Source: Acanthopleura granulata (taxonomy: Eukaryota > Mollusca > Polyplacophora > Chitonida > Chitonidae). Taken from it: a stretch of 64,000 nucleotides of DNA. Made by a program: the position numbers and the translations under genes. The notes under the pieces are model-generated. The model was given only the letters and a program-made list of their open reading frames with translations, made no database searches and had not been told where the DNA came from. The stretch lies in contig JABBOT010000005.1 of NCBI GenBank assembly GCA_016165875.1, positions 22,280,520 to 22,344,519 of the forward strand, given 5' to 3'. The number at the start of each line of letters is the position of its first letter. Position 1 is the first letter of the stretch. Below are positions 1 to 12,600 of the stretch, in pieces.

Positions 1-515
1 TTATGTTTCCTAGCCGTTCAAAGGCAAGCTCCTCTAATCACTAGACTACACCTCCATACCCATTACTGGTGTCAGTGTAATTGTAGTTTGAATACCCGTA
101 ATGACCTAATTTTTTTACCGTGACTAAGTTGCACATTTTTTGCTGGGAATTCAAGAGTTGTATTGATTTTAGGAAGGTATTTTGAGGTTTGTGTGGTAAA
201 CAGGATCATATCCTGCTGTGAAAATGTAAGTTTAATCATCAAAAATAGTATTTCATGACATTAATTTGCCTCTAAAAATGCACTTTTTGTTGGTCGAAAT
301 TTTAAGTCTTTCAGTTGCCTTGACAATTGCACATCTGGAAATGCATGCCCTATAGACTATAAGCTACAGTAACTGTACAGTTAAAGTTTTGAGCAATACA
401 TTATCCCTGTACACAATTATATGTCTACAATGTATCGAATGAAGTCATCCTAGGTCTGCATTCCTTTCACTATTGTATGATAACTTAGTTGTACTTTTGT
501 TTGTCCCCTTTCAAG
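1..515. other. GEMIN5 intron, no other feature
   Basis: AT-rich non-coding sequence upstream of the first exon in the window. I see no repeat family or coding signal in it. Confidence 0.6.
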
Positions 516-653
516 GCCAACACCATCTTGATCATGATAACATGGACTATTATCTCCAGCTGGAGATTTGGAAGGGAAACATTCGAGGTGCGCTAAAGTT
601 TGCTCGTGAAAGAGACGCACTAGCTGATTGGCTAGTGGCTATGGCCCCAATGG
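516..653 (+). CDS. GEMIN5: GEMIN5 exon 1 of window (start of TPR-like module)
   Basis: The acceptor is cccctttcaag before 516 and the donor is gg|gtaagt at 654. The exon begins with two bases of a split codon and ends with one base of the next (phase 1). The encoded HHLDHDNMDYYLQLEIWKG and ALADWLVAMAPM match the segment of Gemin5 just after the WD40 propellers. Confidence 0.9.
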
Positions 654-3600
654 GTAAGTCTGCCTTCTGCGCTGTAACATAACGTATGCTGACTGGCTGA
701 ACTGGTAGAGCTCAGATGATCATTTTGCTACCATGTCCTTCGTAGCTTTTGTGAATATATAACAACTGCTTAAGTGCAAAAGGAAGGAAGTGACATTCAA
801 ATGTTTTGATGCGTGACCAACATTTTTATTTGACTCTGGAAAGCAAATCAGAGCTATCACCAACGGTATTTCATCAAAGCCTCTATTTATACTTGGCCAA
901 AAAAGAGGATAACTTTATAAAGTCTTGTAAAATAGAGACATTCAAAATAGAAATTTGGAAATTTGGAATAGTTTAATGTTTGAGTATGTGCATGTATGTA
1001 CATTTTTCTTCATGATACAGTTTCGTCAATTGATTCTTTTAAAAACTGAGTGAAGACTACATGATTCAAGGATGCCAATGATAACAATTTTTTTTAATTT
1101 CTTAACGTGCGGATGGTCGTGGGTTTTTTCCCAGCATCTGCACAGTTTCCCTTGGGGTCTGCCCAGTTTCCTCCAACCACAATGCTGGCGGCCGTTGTAG
1201 AAGTGAAATATTCTTGAGTGCAGTGTAAAACATCCATCAAATGGTTAATAAAATTCACATTTCTGTGAACCATGAATGCATTGGTACATGTTAATTGACT
1301 CCTACATCAGTGCAAAAGTGTAAGTGATGTGTATATCATGCTGCATTGAAGACGCTACTTTGCTTACGGAAGAGGTCAAGGACAGGTTGACAGATACGGA
1401 AACCTGAAAAGAGACCCCGGAGGAAATTCCCCGACCACAACATACGTGTCTAAAATACCACACACATGCCTGAGATATCATATATTTAAACTAAGCTGCA
1501 GTTGGTAGTCAGGGCCTTTAGGCACAAATGACACCTCTTTGAACATTGATACAAATGTAGTTGTTGACATGGTGTGAACCTGTCAGATGCATGTACATAG
1601 AGGAGATGGCTGACAGTCTTGTATGATTTCTCCTGTAGTTCATCTTGGACTTTCTATAAAAAGGTTTTCAATCATATTCTTGTATGAAAAAAATGACATT
1701 CATACAAAAACAGATGGTATGACCATCCTTGAATGACCAAAACTTGCATTCTTGCTCCTTAGAGAAATAAATATATTTTTCACTTGAAACCAAAAAAAAA
1801 AATGTTTCCTTCGTAATCAGGAAAATCATATTTTCCTCTGTGACCAGAAAAAAGGAATAATTTGACATGTATGTTACTGTGCCATTTGCCCATGCCACGG
1901 TCCACATTTTGATTTTATGTGCACCTTTTTGAGTTCCACACATCAGTCCATAATGGTCCTGTCATGACCATGCAGATTAGTTAATGGAAGATATATTTGC
2001 ACCTTTGTCCACTTGGTTCCAAGTGTGCACGATCATACTGGTTAGGAATTACATATATCACCTGTTTGAAGCCTTGTTAGTTAAATCACTATAGCCCTGA
2101 TCAGTGGAAGTGGTTGCATTTTGGTCTAACATTGGCAGGCTGGATGTCCCAATTTTTACATCAGGAAACCTAAGGTAAATGGTGAGCTATATATTTTATC
2201 ACACAGAAGTCAAGTAACTTGTTTGATATTTGTGTGTGATTTAAAACAAAAACCATGTGGAAAGTCCATGTATCTGGGGTAATATATTTCCATTTCCTAT
2301 TCCTTGGATAAGCTTCACCAAATAGAGTGTACTTCAGCAGTGACACATGATGACACACAATTCAGCGTTTCAGTTTTGTATTTAAACCATTGTGTAGTTT
2401 GTTGGACTTGCCACAATACAGTAATTTGCTGTGTAGAACAGCAGATCATATTCTGTAGGAATAATGTGCGTCTGTTTGAACAGGTTATCCTCAACATTAA
2501 GACATCTGATGATGACAAAGTTTCAGTGTTCATTTATATCAGTCAAATATATTAAAACAGACAAGTTAATATACAAATTTCAGAACTTACCTCAGTCAGA
2601 CTCTTGTGCATGTCTTGTGTAAGACACTTTCCTCGGTATATTGGGGTGTTTTGGTGATTGTCAGGAATCATTTTGAACAGTCCAGCCGTAGTATTAAATT
2701 CAGAGGTATTTATAGGATTTTGGAAAAATATCAGTATGAAATTTAGCAGTCTCTACTTTTTTGTTGGGAGTAGTCTAATTCAGTACCTATATTTCTTTTA
2801 TCTGAAAACTTTGATCATCTTCTTGTTGTTGGTTTTTTTTTTGTCACCTCCTCTAGCTGTATTTGGGGTTTCAGCTTCCCATCAAATGTGGGTGGAGGCG
2901 TGTCAAGATTACGCCCTCCAGTTGGAGGCGGAGGGACAGTTCCATAAAGCCGCCTCCTATTACTTGGCAGCCCACAAAGTCTACGATGCCATCAATCTTT
3001 TCCGTAGGCACAGGATGTTCAGGTAACTATGGTAACTTGATTGAGTGGAAAAATAAAACAGCCATTGAAGGCTATTTCTTTGGCATTTTTGTGTTATGTT
3101 GTCCGAAGGACATTGTCACTCGCATTCTCAGTTCTGTATGGTCTTTTGAGCGGGCTCCGGTAGAATGCAATGTTGTCGTTACTTATTCAAAAACTCTGTG
3201 GGTTCAGGCTTTCTGTAGCTCAAAGTTTTTCAGTGTCTTTTGCTTTCAGTCTTCATGAATTTTTATAATTTGTGTCAATTTCTTTCGCACAGAAAGTGGT
3301 CATTGTATTTATACCTGTATTATCTGTTACCAGTTCTGAGCACTCATTTTCACTGAAAAATTGGCACTATTAATGACTATGCAGGCAAATGGCGGTTAAT
3401 CTAAACTCGAAGGCTAAAGATTCCCCATGAATTGGCTGTTAATCTACCACACCATTCCTGGCATATAACAGTTTGGGACTGATTCCTCAATGCCATTTCT
3501 GACTCACGTTCAAGGTTTTAAGTGTGCCAATACAGGTTTTTCTGGGGCCATAGAAATTCAAATTTTGACCACCTCATAAATGTTATGACAAGATGTGTCC

Positions 3601-6600
3601 TAGTTTCAACCTCCAGTATCTAAAAGCAGAGCCTGTGAGATACTGATCCCTGTTACTTTGCCTGTTCACCCCTCTACATGTAACTACCAGATGACGTTAG
3701 TCTTTAACATTGAACCAGTGGGGGTCCTCTGTGGCAGAGGTGGTTAACACGTTAGCGCAGCATAATGATCTAGGGGCTTCCCACCGATGTGGTTGCTGTG
3801 AGTTTGTACATGTGGTCGTACTTGAGAAGGTCTGCTAGAAGCCTCTGGATGGTTGTCGGTTTCCACTGGTTTCCTTCCACCATAATACTGGCTGTCGTCG
3901 TAAAAGTGAAATATTCTTGAGTATGGCATAAAACACCAATCAAATAAACGTGTAAACAGAAATTGTGATTTAGAACCCTAGCGCCATCTGGTAGCTGGAG
4001 GGTCCAAGAGGCAAAGTGGCGGGCCTAGGTATTTGATATGCTGTGCTAAAATTAAGCATTGTTGACAAGGTTTTAAATGTTGACTTCAGGTGAGAAACAG
4101 CTTTGTGGAATTGGTCCTGCTATCATGATACAAGTCTTTTGTATGCTGCGGTTACTCTCACTGAGGTAGCAGTGACAGTTTCTGACCATTCAAGCATAGC
4201 TTTTCACGTTCAGTTTACTCAGTAAATTCCATGTCCTTTTCACATTTGGAGACACCTTATAAATTCTTGTAGGCTATGAGTTTTAGTTGGGTATGGTGTA
4301 ATGTTGTGGGGAGTTTAAGATCTTGTTTCTAAACCACATTATACATCTCTCTGCAGAGAAGCTGTAGCTCTTGCTAAGCTGAGGTTGTCCCCCTTGGATC
4401 CAGCCCATGAGGAGCTGTATGCCACTTGGGGGCAGCAGTTAACCAAGGAGGGCCATTTTGAACAAGCAGCCAAATGGTATGTCATGCAAATGCCCACAGA
4501 ATTTTACCTACTTTGTGAATTATGCTTTATACCTATGTTATGGGTTCAACCCAGCCTTGTCCAATGAATTCTTGCCCTCTGAGTGTGAGGCCTTAGTGAA
4601 AATAAGCAGCTTGCACATTCTCTGAAGACTATATGTCTTTCATGAATGTGGTGTGCATGCTTGTAGATTCCCTTTGGAAATGTTCATCTATAAGTTGCCA
4701 AAGTTTGTTACTTTATGCTGGATTTCATTCAGCCATAAGATCAGTTTGCAATTTTTCAGACTGAAAAATTCATGTTTATGTCTTTGAACAACTATCAGGT
4801 AAACAAACAGATGAATTCAGTGGCCATTTCGAAACACAAGATTGACAGGTTTGTTTCAATAAAATTTTGAAAAGAAACCTGTGAATATGGTTGAAAGAGA
4901 AGAAAATCTTGAAACCATGCACACTTGGAAATTAATTGGTGTATTCATTTAACCTTAAATTTTGAGTGATTCAGAGTTCAGTTTGCGAGAACTGGTTTCA
5001 AAACCGTTGATTACAATGCCTGGGTTTTAGCTGCCAGTTTTCAGGGCTATTCAGGAATATTTGTCAATGACTGATAATTTTACGCTTTCAGCTACGTGGC
5101 TATAAAACAAGTCCGAGAAGCCGCCAAAACCTTGGCTCGCAGAACTGATCAGCAAAGCCTGAGGACCGCTGCTCACATGAACTTCATAGCCAATGAGAAC
5201 CAGGAAGGGCTGATCTATGCTCAAAAGGTTGTTCACCACCATCTGGTGTCCAAGAACTGGGCTAAAATCCACGAGTTCTGTGAGGAGAGCAAACAACTAA
5301 AGGTGAGGCTCACAGGGCTGGTTACCACGGTAATGATATATTTGGTATTCTGCTCAGATCCCTCTGGTGTTCAGCCATGAAAGGCAAGCAGTCTGAATCA
5401 GCCATCTTTCTGTGAACACAGTGCATGTACATTTACATTTTATAGAGATCATACAGTTCCCCTCTGTATTCTGTGATCTTGCTTAAATAGTTATTATATT
5501 GACAGAGATGTGAAATTTTCCATATGTAATGGCTGGCTTCAGATTGTCTTCCCCTGAGAATTTAGGAAATTGAAACCATTCACTTTTGTGTGAAGTCCCT
5601 GTATATTTCATACTTGATTCTATTCTTAAGGCTTCAGACTCTTCAGCGTTTTTCACTGGTCCTTGGATTTTTTTCTCACTGATCCTTGATATCTTTTTCT
5701 GATGTCGTATTGATCCCTGAGATTTTTTGTCTCTGTTTCAGTGATCCATGAATGTTTCTCTGGTTTTATACTGTTACTTGAATTCTTTCTCTCAGATCCT
5801 TAAGTTGTTTCCATGATTCTTGAGTTATGAGATATTTTCTCTCTGTTTCACTGATTTCTCTGGTGCTTAACTGTTCTATGAATTATTTCTCTCAGATCTT
5901 TGAGTTGTTTCCTTAATCCTTGAGTTGTTTCCATGATCCTTGAGTTGGGAGATTTCTTTTCTCTGTTTTGTTGGTTTTTTTATCTGGTGCTTTGCTGTTC
6001 CTTGAATTATTTCACTCAGATCCTTTAGTTGTTTCCTTGAATCTTGTGTTGTTTCCTTGATCCTTGAATGTCTTCGCTCATGCTTCTCTGATCCCCATGA
6101 TCTTTGTGTTTTGCTGATCGTAGAATTTTCTTTAACTCCTGTTTCACTAAAAGACGGTTGTTTCTGTTGGTTTAACTAGGTGTTTATCCTCCTGGCCTGT
6201 CTCCACGAATTGATGCTGAAGGAGTTGCCGCAAGTTGAGCCCAGCCTTGAGAGCCTCGCGGATCAGGCTATGTTTACACAGCAGGCTGATGTGGAGAGGC
6301 AGAGTGCCTCTTCTGTTAAAATACCTGGTGAGAATACTGTCACCACAAGTACATCTAACAATCTGGTTACTGGCAAATTTATGGAATATAGGAATAATGC
6401 TCAGAATTTAAAGACATTCAGCCACTGAAGTATTAACCGTATTTACCTAAAACCTTCACCCCCTCTAAGGACATTTTAAGGGGTACCATAAATAAATGTC
6501 ATAATGAATAAATTTCATCATTAAACTTGAATTTTTCCTTTTTGATATCAGTTGCCCTTCCAAGCAAACCTCGACATGCCTTTATAGGATTTCGAGAACT

Positions 6601-9600
6601 CCCATAATCAAATAAACTGAGACATGAAATTTTAGGTCAAATGCAATGATTGATCTTTGATTTGTAGATTTTTCAACCAAGACATGTTCATGTCTACTTT
6701 AGGAAAAGTGATTGATAATTACATGTGGATCTCATAAACATGCAGGGTGATTTACCCCATTGTCTTAATGTGGCACAAAAAGTCAATTGCTAGTTAAGCC
6801 AGTAATGCTCTCGAGCTTTGTCAGACTAGGCTTGCCTATAAGTATGTTCCTGTTCTGTATGCTAAAGTTATGCCAGATATGTGAACATGTCATCTGGGCT
6901 TCAGTTATGCCAGACATGTGAACATATTCACTGGACTTCAGTTATACCAGACATGTCAACATATTCACTGGACTTCAGTTATACCAGACATGTGAACATA
7001 TTCTCCGGACTTCAGTTATACCAGACATGTCAACATATTCACTGGACTTCAGTTATGCCAGACATGTGAACATATTCACTGGACTTCAGTTATGCCAGAC
7101 ATGTGAACATATTCACTGGACTTAAGTTATGCCAGACTTGTGAACATATTCACTGGACTTCAGTTATGCTAGATATGTGAACATGTTCACTGGACGTCAG
7201 TTATGCCAGATATGTGAACGTGTTCACTGGGCTTCAGTTATGCCAGATATGTGAACATGTTAACTGGGCTTCAGTCATGCTTCATATGTGTACATGTTAA
7301 CTGGGCTTCAGTTATGCCAGTTATGTGACCATGCTCACTGGGATTCAGTTATGCTCGATAAGTGAACATGTTAACTGGGCTTCAGTTATGCCAGATATGT
7401 GAACATGCTAACTGGGCTTCAGTTATGCTTGATAAGTGAACATGTTAACTGGGCTTCAGTTATGCTCGATAAGTAAACATGTTAACTGGGCTTCAATTAT
7501 GCCAAATATGTGACCATGTTAAGTGGACTTCGGTTATGCTAGATAAGTGAACATGCTAACTGGGCTTCAGTTATGCCAGATATGAGAACATGTTAACTGG
7601 ACTTCTGTTATGCCAGATATTTGAACATGTTAACTGGGCTTCACTTATGCCAGCTATCTGAACATGTTCACCGGCTTCAGTTGTGCAAGATATGCGAACA
7701 TGTGAACCAGGCGTTAGTTATGCCAGATATGTGAACATGTTAACTGGGCTTCAGTTATGCTTCATATGTGAACATGTTCACCAGCTTCAGTTATGGCAGA
7801 TATGTAAACATGTTAACCAGGCTTTAGGTATTCCAGATGTGTGAACATGTTCACTGGGCTTCAGTTATGCCAGAATTACGTGAACATGTCATCTGGGCAT
7901 AAATAGTGAGGTATCCTATATTTTAATGCCATGGTCAGGTGGGCCAAGTGCAAGACAGGACCTCAAGCCCTTGTTATGTAAAAAAAATGATTGTAACACA
8001 ACGTCTGCAATGTTTTAACGTATTAATTTCGACTGCCACATCGCACTGTCTTCGATAACATTATGAAGAGCAGGTAGAGGAACGTTAAACGTCAAATAAA
8101 CGGTGTAGGGTATCCTGTATGTAAACATATTCGCTTGACGTCAGTCATCCAAAGCTGGTTATGAATTAGTATGTATGGGGCCAGCTCTGTGTATTAAAAG
8201 AGTATCATTGCCATGAATGATTCTGGTATCCCAGCAGCCTGCCCACGCAAACCCTACTTGCTTGGTTACTGTTGATCATAGAAAAACCTTCATTACTCCA
8301 AGCCTCAGAGAATTTGTAAGCTGAATCAGGACCTGTTAAGTATATCTGATTCTGCTCTTTAATCACATCACAATTATGTCCCCATCTGTCTTCACAGAAT
8401 TCATAGTGGATCTGAATGAGAGTGATCCAATGTCACCATGGAAACCACATTTGGTCGGGAACAAGACATTCCCGCATCATGTCCTGCGCTTGTGGTGCAC
8501 CCGCTACGAGGTTGCCATGGAGATGTGCAGCCTGGAGGACTTGTACACAACCCTGAAGACAGTCCACCAAAGTCCAGGCAGTGTGGACACTCCTCAGGTC
8601 AGTGGTCAGCTGTTGGTTGTCGTGGTAACGGGGGGGGGGGGGGAATTAAAGCCACAGATGTTGCTGGTTGTGGTTACATTTAATTGGAGAGAAATTGCAG
8701 GGCTAGGTGAGCAAGCTCCAGTGGTCAGTTTTTCCCCCGGCTTTGAGATATTGTGGTTTGGCATGCTGCCAGTCAAGAAAAAAGAAATTGCAAGTTTATA
8801 ACACGTGTAGAAATAAGCACCATGTTGTAGGAGAACTTGTTATCCTCACATGATTCTAACGGCCAAACTGACATTCTTTTACATTCTGATGTATTGTGGA
8901 TAACTTACTCTATTTTCCTAAAATTTCATTTGCGACTAAAGTAATCATTGTGCTTAATTCTCAGAGTTTTGTTCATCTTAGAAATTTGGTTTGAGTTTGT
9001 GTTTTGTTTTTTTTTTAAGGTTAGGTTGATATCCTGCTGGAAAAAAACTTTTACTGCCAAAAATAATATTTTTGACATTTATTTGTCTCTAAAATCCATT
9101 TTTTTTTTTTTTAAATTCATTTTTTAGAATAAGTAGAGAAATTTATCCTGAGCTAGGAAAATCTGCAAGTTATCTAATTAATCATAAACAGTTAAATCCC
9201 AAAGTTTTCTCAAAGAGTGTGTAATGAAACACACTCATGAGGAAGTCCTGTGTCATAATAACAAAAAGGATGTTAAATACTAACCTCAAAGACTTGATTG
9301 TTTAGAGTAGCTGCTGCAATCCCCTGCACCTGTGGGTAAATTATGTTTGAAGTACTAATCAAGATTAGTAGTTAATATCTGATATAAAGGGTGACAGAAA
9401 AAGAAAACCATTTCGAAGAAGAAATATTCTGCGGTACATCATTGGGTCACAATGAAATAGAAAAATAAAAATGTGTATGACATTTTGTGACAGAGTGTGA
9501 AGGTTTGACAGGGTGAAGTTTTTGTCTTTCAAATTGACACTGGTTCAGTTTGATTAAAAACTTCCTGTGTTTATATTTATCTTTGTTCAGCTTGCATTAT

Positions 9601-12600
9601 GTCACGATGTCCAGTGCTGATGTCTATTTTAAGATTATATTGTCAAAACACGACCACGGATTTACTTTGTGCAGTAAAGTGATTCCAGGGAGTTTGCAGT
9701 TGGGAAAAAGTTAGCGGTGACAAAATGTGAAAAATAATGGAAGGAAAAACTGTGGCAATTAAAGCTAAAATTAATCCCATCTGCATGTATAGGTAGTTCT
9801 GAATCTGGGAAGAGATCCGTCTCCTCCAAACCTGATTTGATCTACTTTGTTTTTCCACTTATGTGATTTGCATTCCAGTTTTAGTTTGAGGCTGTTTGAT
9901 GCAGATGAGAGAATGCGATAGTATTTGACCTTAAAAAAAAAAAAACACAGTTCAGGACAAAAATTTACCACAGCAGAGTGGAACGTCATTTATATGATGT
10001 GATGGCATTGCTTTTCGGCATGACAGTGTCATTCTGCCAAATGTAACGTGAGGTGGTGTATAGAGTATAGAAAACTAACTAAACAGGGTTAGAATCTTCC
10101 GAATCTTGTTCTTGGGAGAATTTGGGTGTGAAAAATAGTGATATTCAGCCAGTAGTTTTATCTAAACATAATATTGTCATGCTAAGCTATAGGCAAGAAG
10201 CCCTACTGTGCCATAAAGCGGCGAGGTCATTAGGCACTGGCATTGAATTGAATTCTGTGTATAAAAAGATTGCCGTGCAGTAATAGACATAATCCAAGTA
10301 TATCCTCCATTGACCTCTAAATTTACGGAAGGCCGAGCTTTGTGGAGACTGGTTCAGGGGAGATTCAGATGTGAATTTCCCACTGAGAAAATGAATTGGA
10401 ATAGAGAAATGTACTTTTGGCAGACACAACCTGTGTGATAAAGATATAATACATCATTACTGACATCATCAGGATTGGGATGTGTACTCAAAAAGAGGGA
10501 AAATATATTGCCATTAATCTTTTAACTTTACATGTAACACTCTAGTGTGATAAATCATTTCCCACACTCACTGATGACATTTCCACACAGCTATAGCGAT
10601 ACACACTTTTGTATTTCTATATCTATATATATCATTTATTATCAGAAAGAAGAAAAAAAGCATTCAAATCTAATGGCAAATCTTCATCATTGTTTTGAAA
10701 TTTACCAAAATGTTTCTCTGATTATTTCATGATGTAATGGTTTTAATGGCAGATTACTTTCACAAAACTACCCAAAAAATTGTATTTGCAGTGATCTTTT
10801 CTGGTACACATTAAACCTTTGCTTTTTCTTTTTTACTGGTTCAGGTGTCTCATTTTCTAACCAGTCCTGTATCTTCACTTCAGTTACTGGTTCAGGTGTC
10901 TTTCATTTTCTAACCAGTCCTGTTTCTTCACTTCAAGTACTGGTTCAGGTGTCTTTCATTTTCTAACCAATCCTGTATCTTCACTTCAATTACTGGTTCA
11001 GGTGTCTTTCATTTTCTAACCAATCCTGTATCTTCACCTCAATTACTGGTTCAGGTGTCTTTCATTTTCTAACCAAGCCTGTATCTTCACTTCAGTTACT
11101 GGTCCAGGTTCATTTTCTAACCAGTCCTGTATCTTCACTTCATTTCCAGTGCCTGACTGTATCTCACTCATTTTGTATCTAGTCCTGTACTTTCACTTCA
11201 GCTACTGGTCCAGGTGTCTTGCTGTATCTGGCTCATTTTCTAAGCTGACCTGTACTATCTCCTCAGCTACAGGTCCAGGTGTCTTGCTGTATCTGGCTCA
11301 TTTTCTAAGCTGGCCTGTACTATCTCCTCAGCTACTGGTCCAGGTGTCTTGCTGTATCTGGCTTAGTTTCTAAGCTGGCCTGTACTTTCTCCTCAGCTAC
11401 TGGTCCAGGTGTCTTGTTGTATCTGGCTCAGTTTCTAAGCTGGCCTGTACTATCTCCTCAGCTACTGGTCCAGGTGTCTTGCTGTATCTGGCTCAGTTTC
11501 TAAGCTGGCCTGTACTTTCTCCTCAGCTACTGGTCCAGGTGTCTTGCTGTATCTGGCTCATTTTCAAAGCTGGCCTGTACTATCTCCTCAGCTACTGGTC
11601 CAGGTGTCTTGCTGTATCTGGCTTAGTTTCTAAGCTGGCCTGTACTATCTCCTCAGCTACAGGTCCAGGTGTCTTGCTGTATCTGGCTCATTTTCAAAGC
11701 TGGCCTGTACTATCTCCTCAGCTACTGGTCCAGGTGTCTTGCTGTATCTGGCTCATTTTCAAAGCTGGCCTGTACTTTCTCCTCAGCTACTGGTCCAGGT
11801 GTCTTGCTGTATCTGGCTTAGTTTCTAAGCTGGCCTGTACTATCTCCTCAGCTACAGGTCCAGGTGTCTTGTTGTATCTGGCTCATTTTCAAAGCTGGCC
11901 TGTACTATCTCCTCAGCTACTGGTCCAGGTGTCTTGCTGTATCTGGCTTAGTTTCTAAGCTGGCCTGTACTATCTCCTCAGCTACAGGTCCAGGTGTCTT
12001 GCTGTATCTGGCTCATTTTCAAAGCTGGCCTGTACTTTCTCCTCAGCTACTGGTCCAGGTGTCTTACGAGCTGAGCCGGGCACTCCTGAGCCTACTGCTG
12101 GGGGATACGCCTGCGTCCATCCACCACTTCAACATTGCTGTCTCCGCGTTGCACAGCTCTGGGAATCACATCCTCATGCAGGCCGTCTGCAGGTTGTTCT
12201 TTCCATTGGGTAAGTACACCTAACACGTTTCCACCCAACCTTTTAATCCAATACAATTCAGTTTCATTACCTCTCAACCAATTTGGCTGGAGGGAAATGA
12301 TCATTGTCATGTCTGTCTGTTCATCTGTCACACATTTATAGTTAGCAAGGTATCTGAAGAAAGAGCATGCCTAGGAAAAACCAAAGTTTTTTTATTTTGT
12401 TTATTTTTTTTTTTTTTGTTCATATGACACATTTCTGATTGAATCATCGATTGTAGTTTCGTATTTGTTCTTGGTGTTGTAACAAATAACTTCAGCAAAA
12501 GATTAACATTACTTGGCTAACTAAGGTATATGTAATACAAACAAGTAAAAGTTTGACTTCCTTCTCTCACAGTATACACATAATGACTGAGAGACCTCCC

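Noticed and set aside
6881..7069. Open frame with repeated CQTCEHIHWTS peptide
   Set aside because: It is the translation of the 37-bp minisatellite and closes as soon as units diverge.
11479..12223. Open frames of 159 and 119 codons through the 65-bp array
   Set aside because: They arise because a 65-base unit cycles all three frames every 195 bases. Only the part from 12047 is a supported exon.
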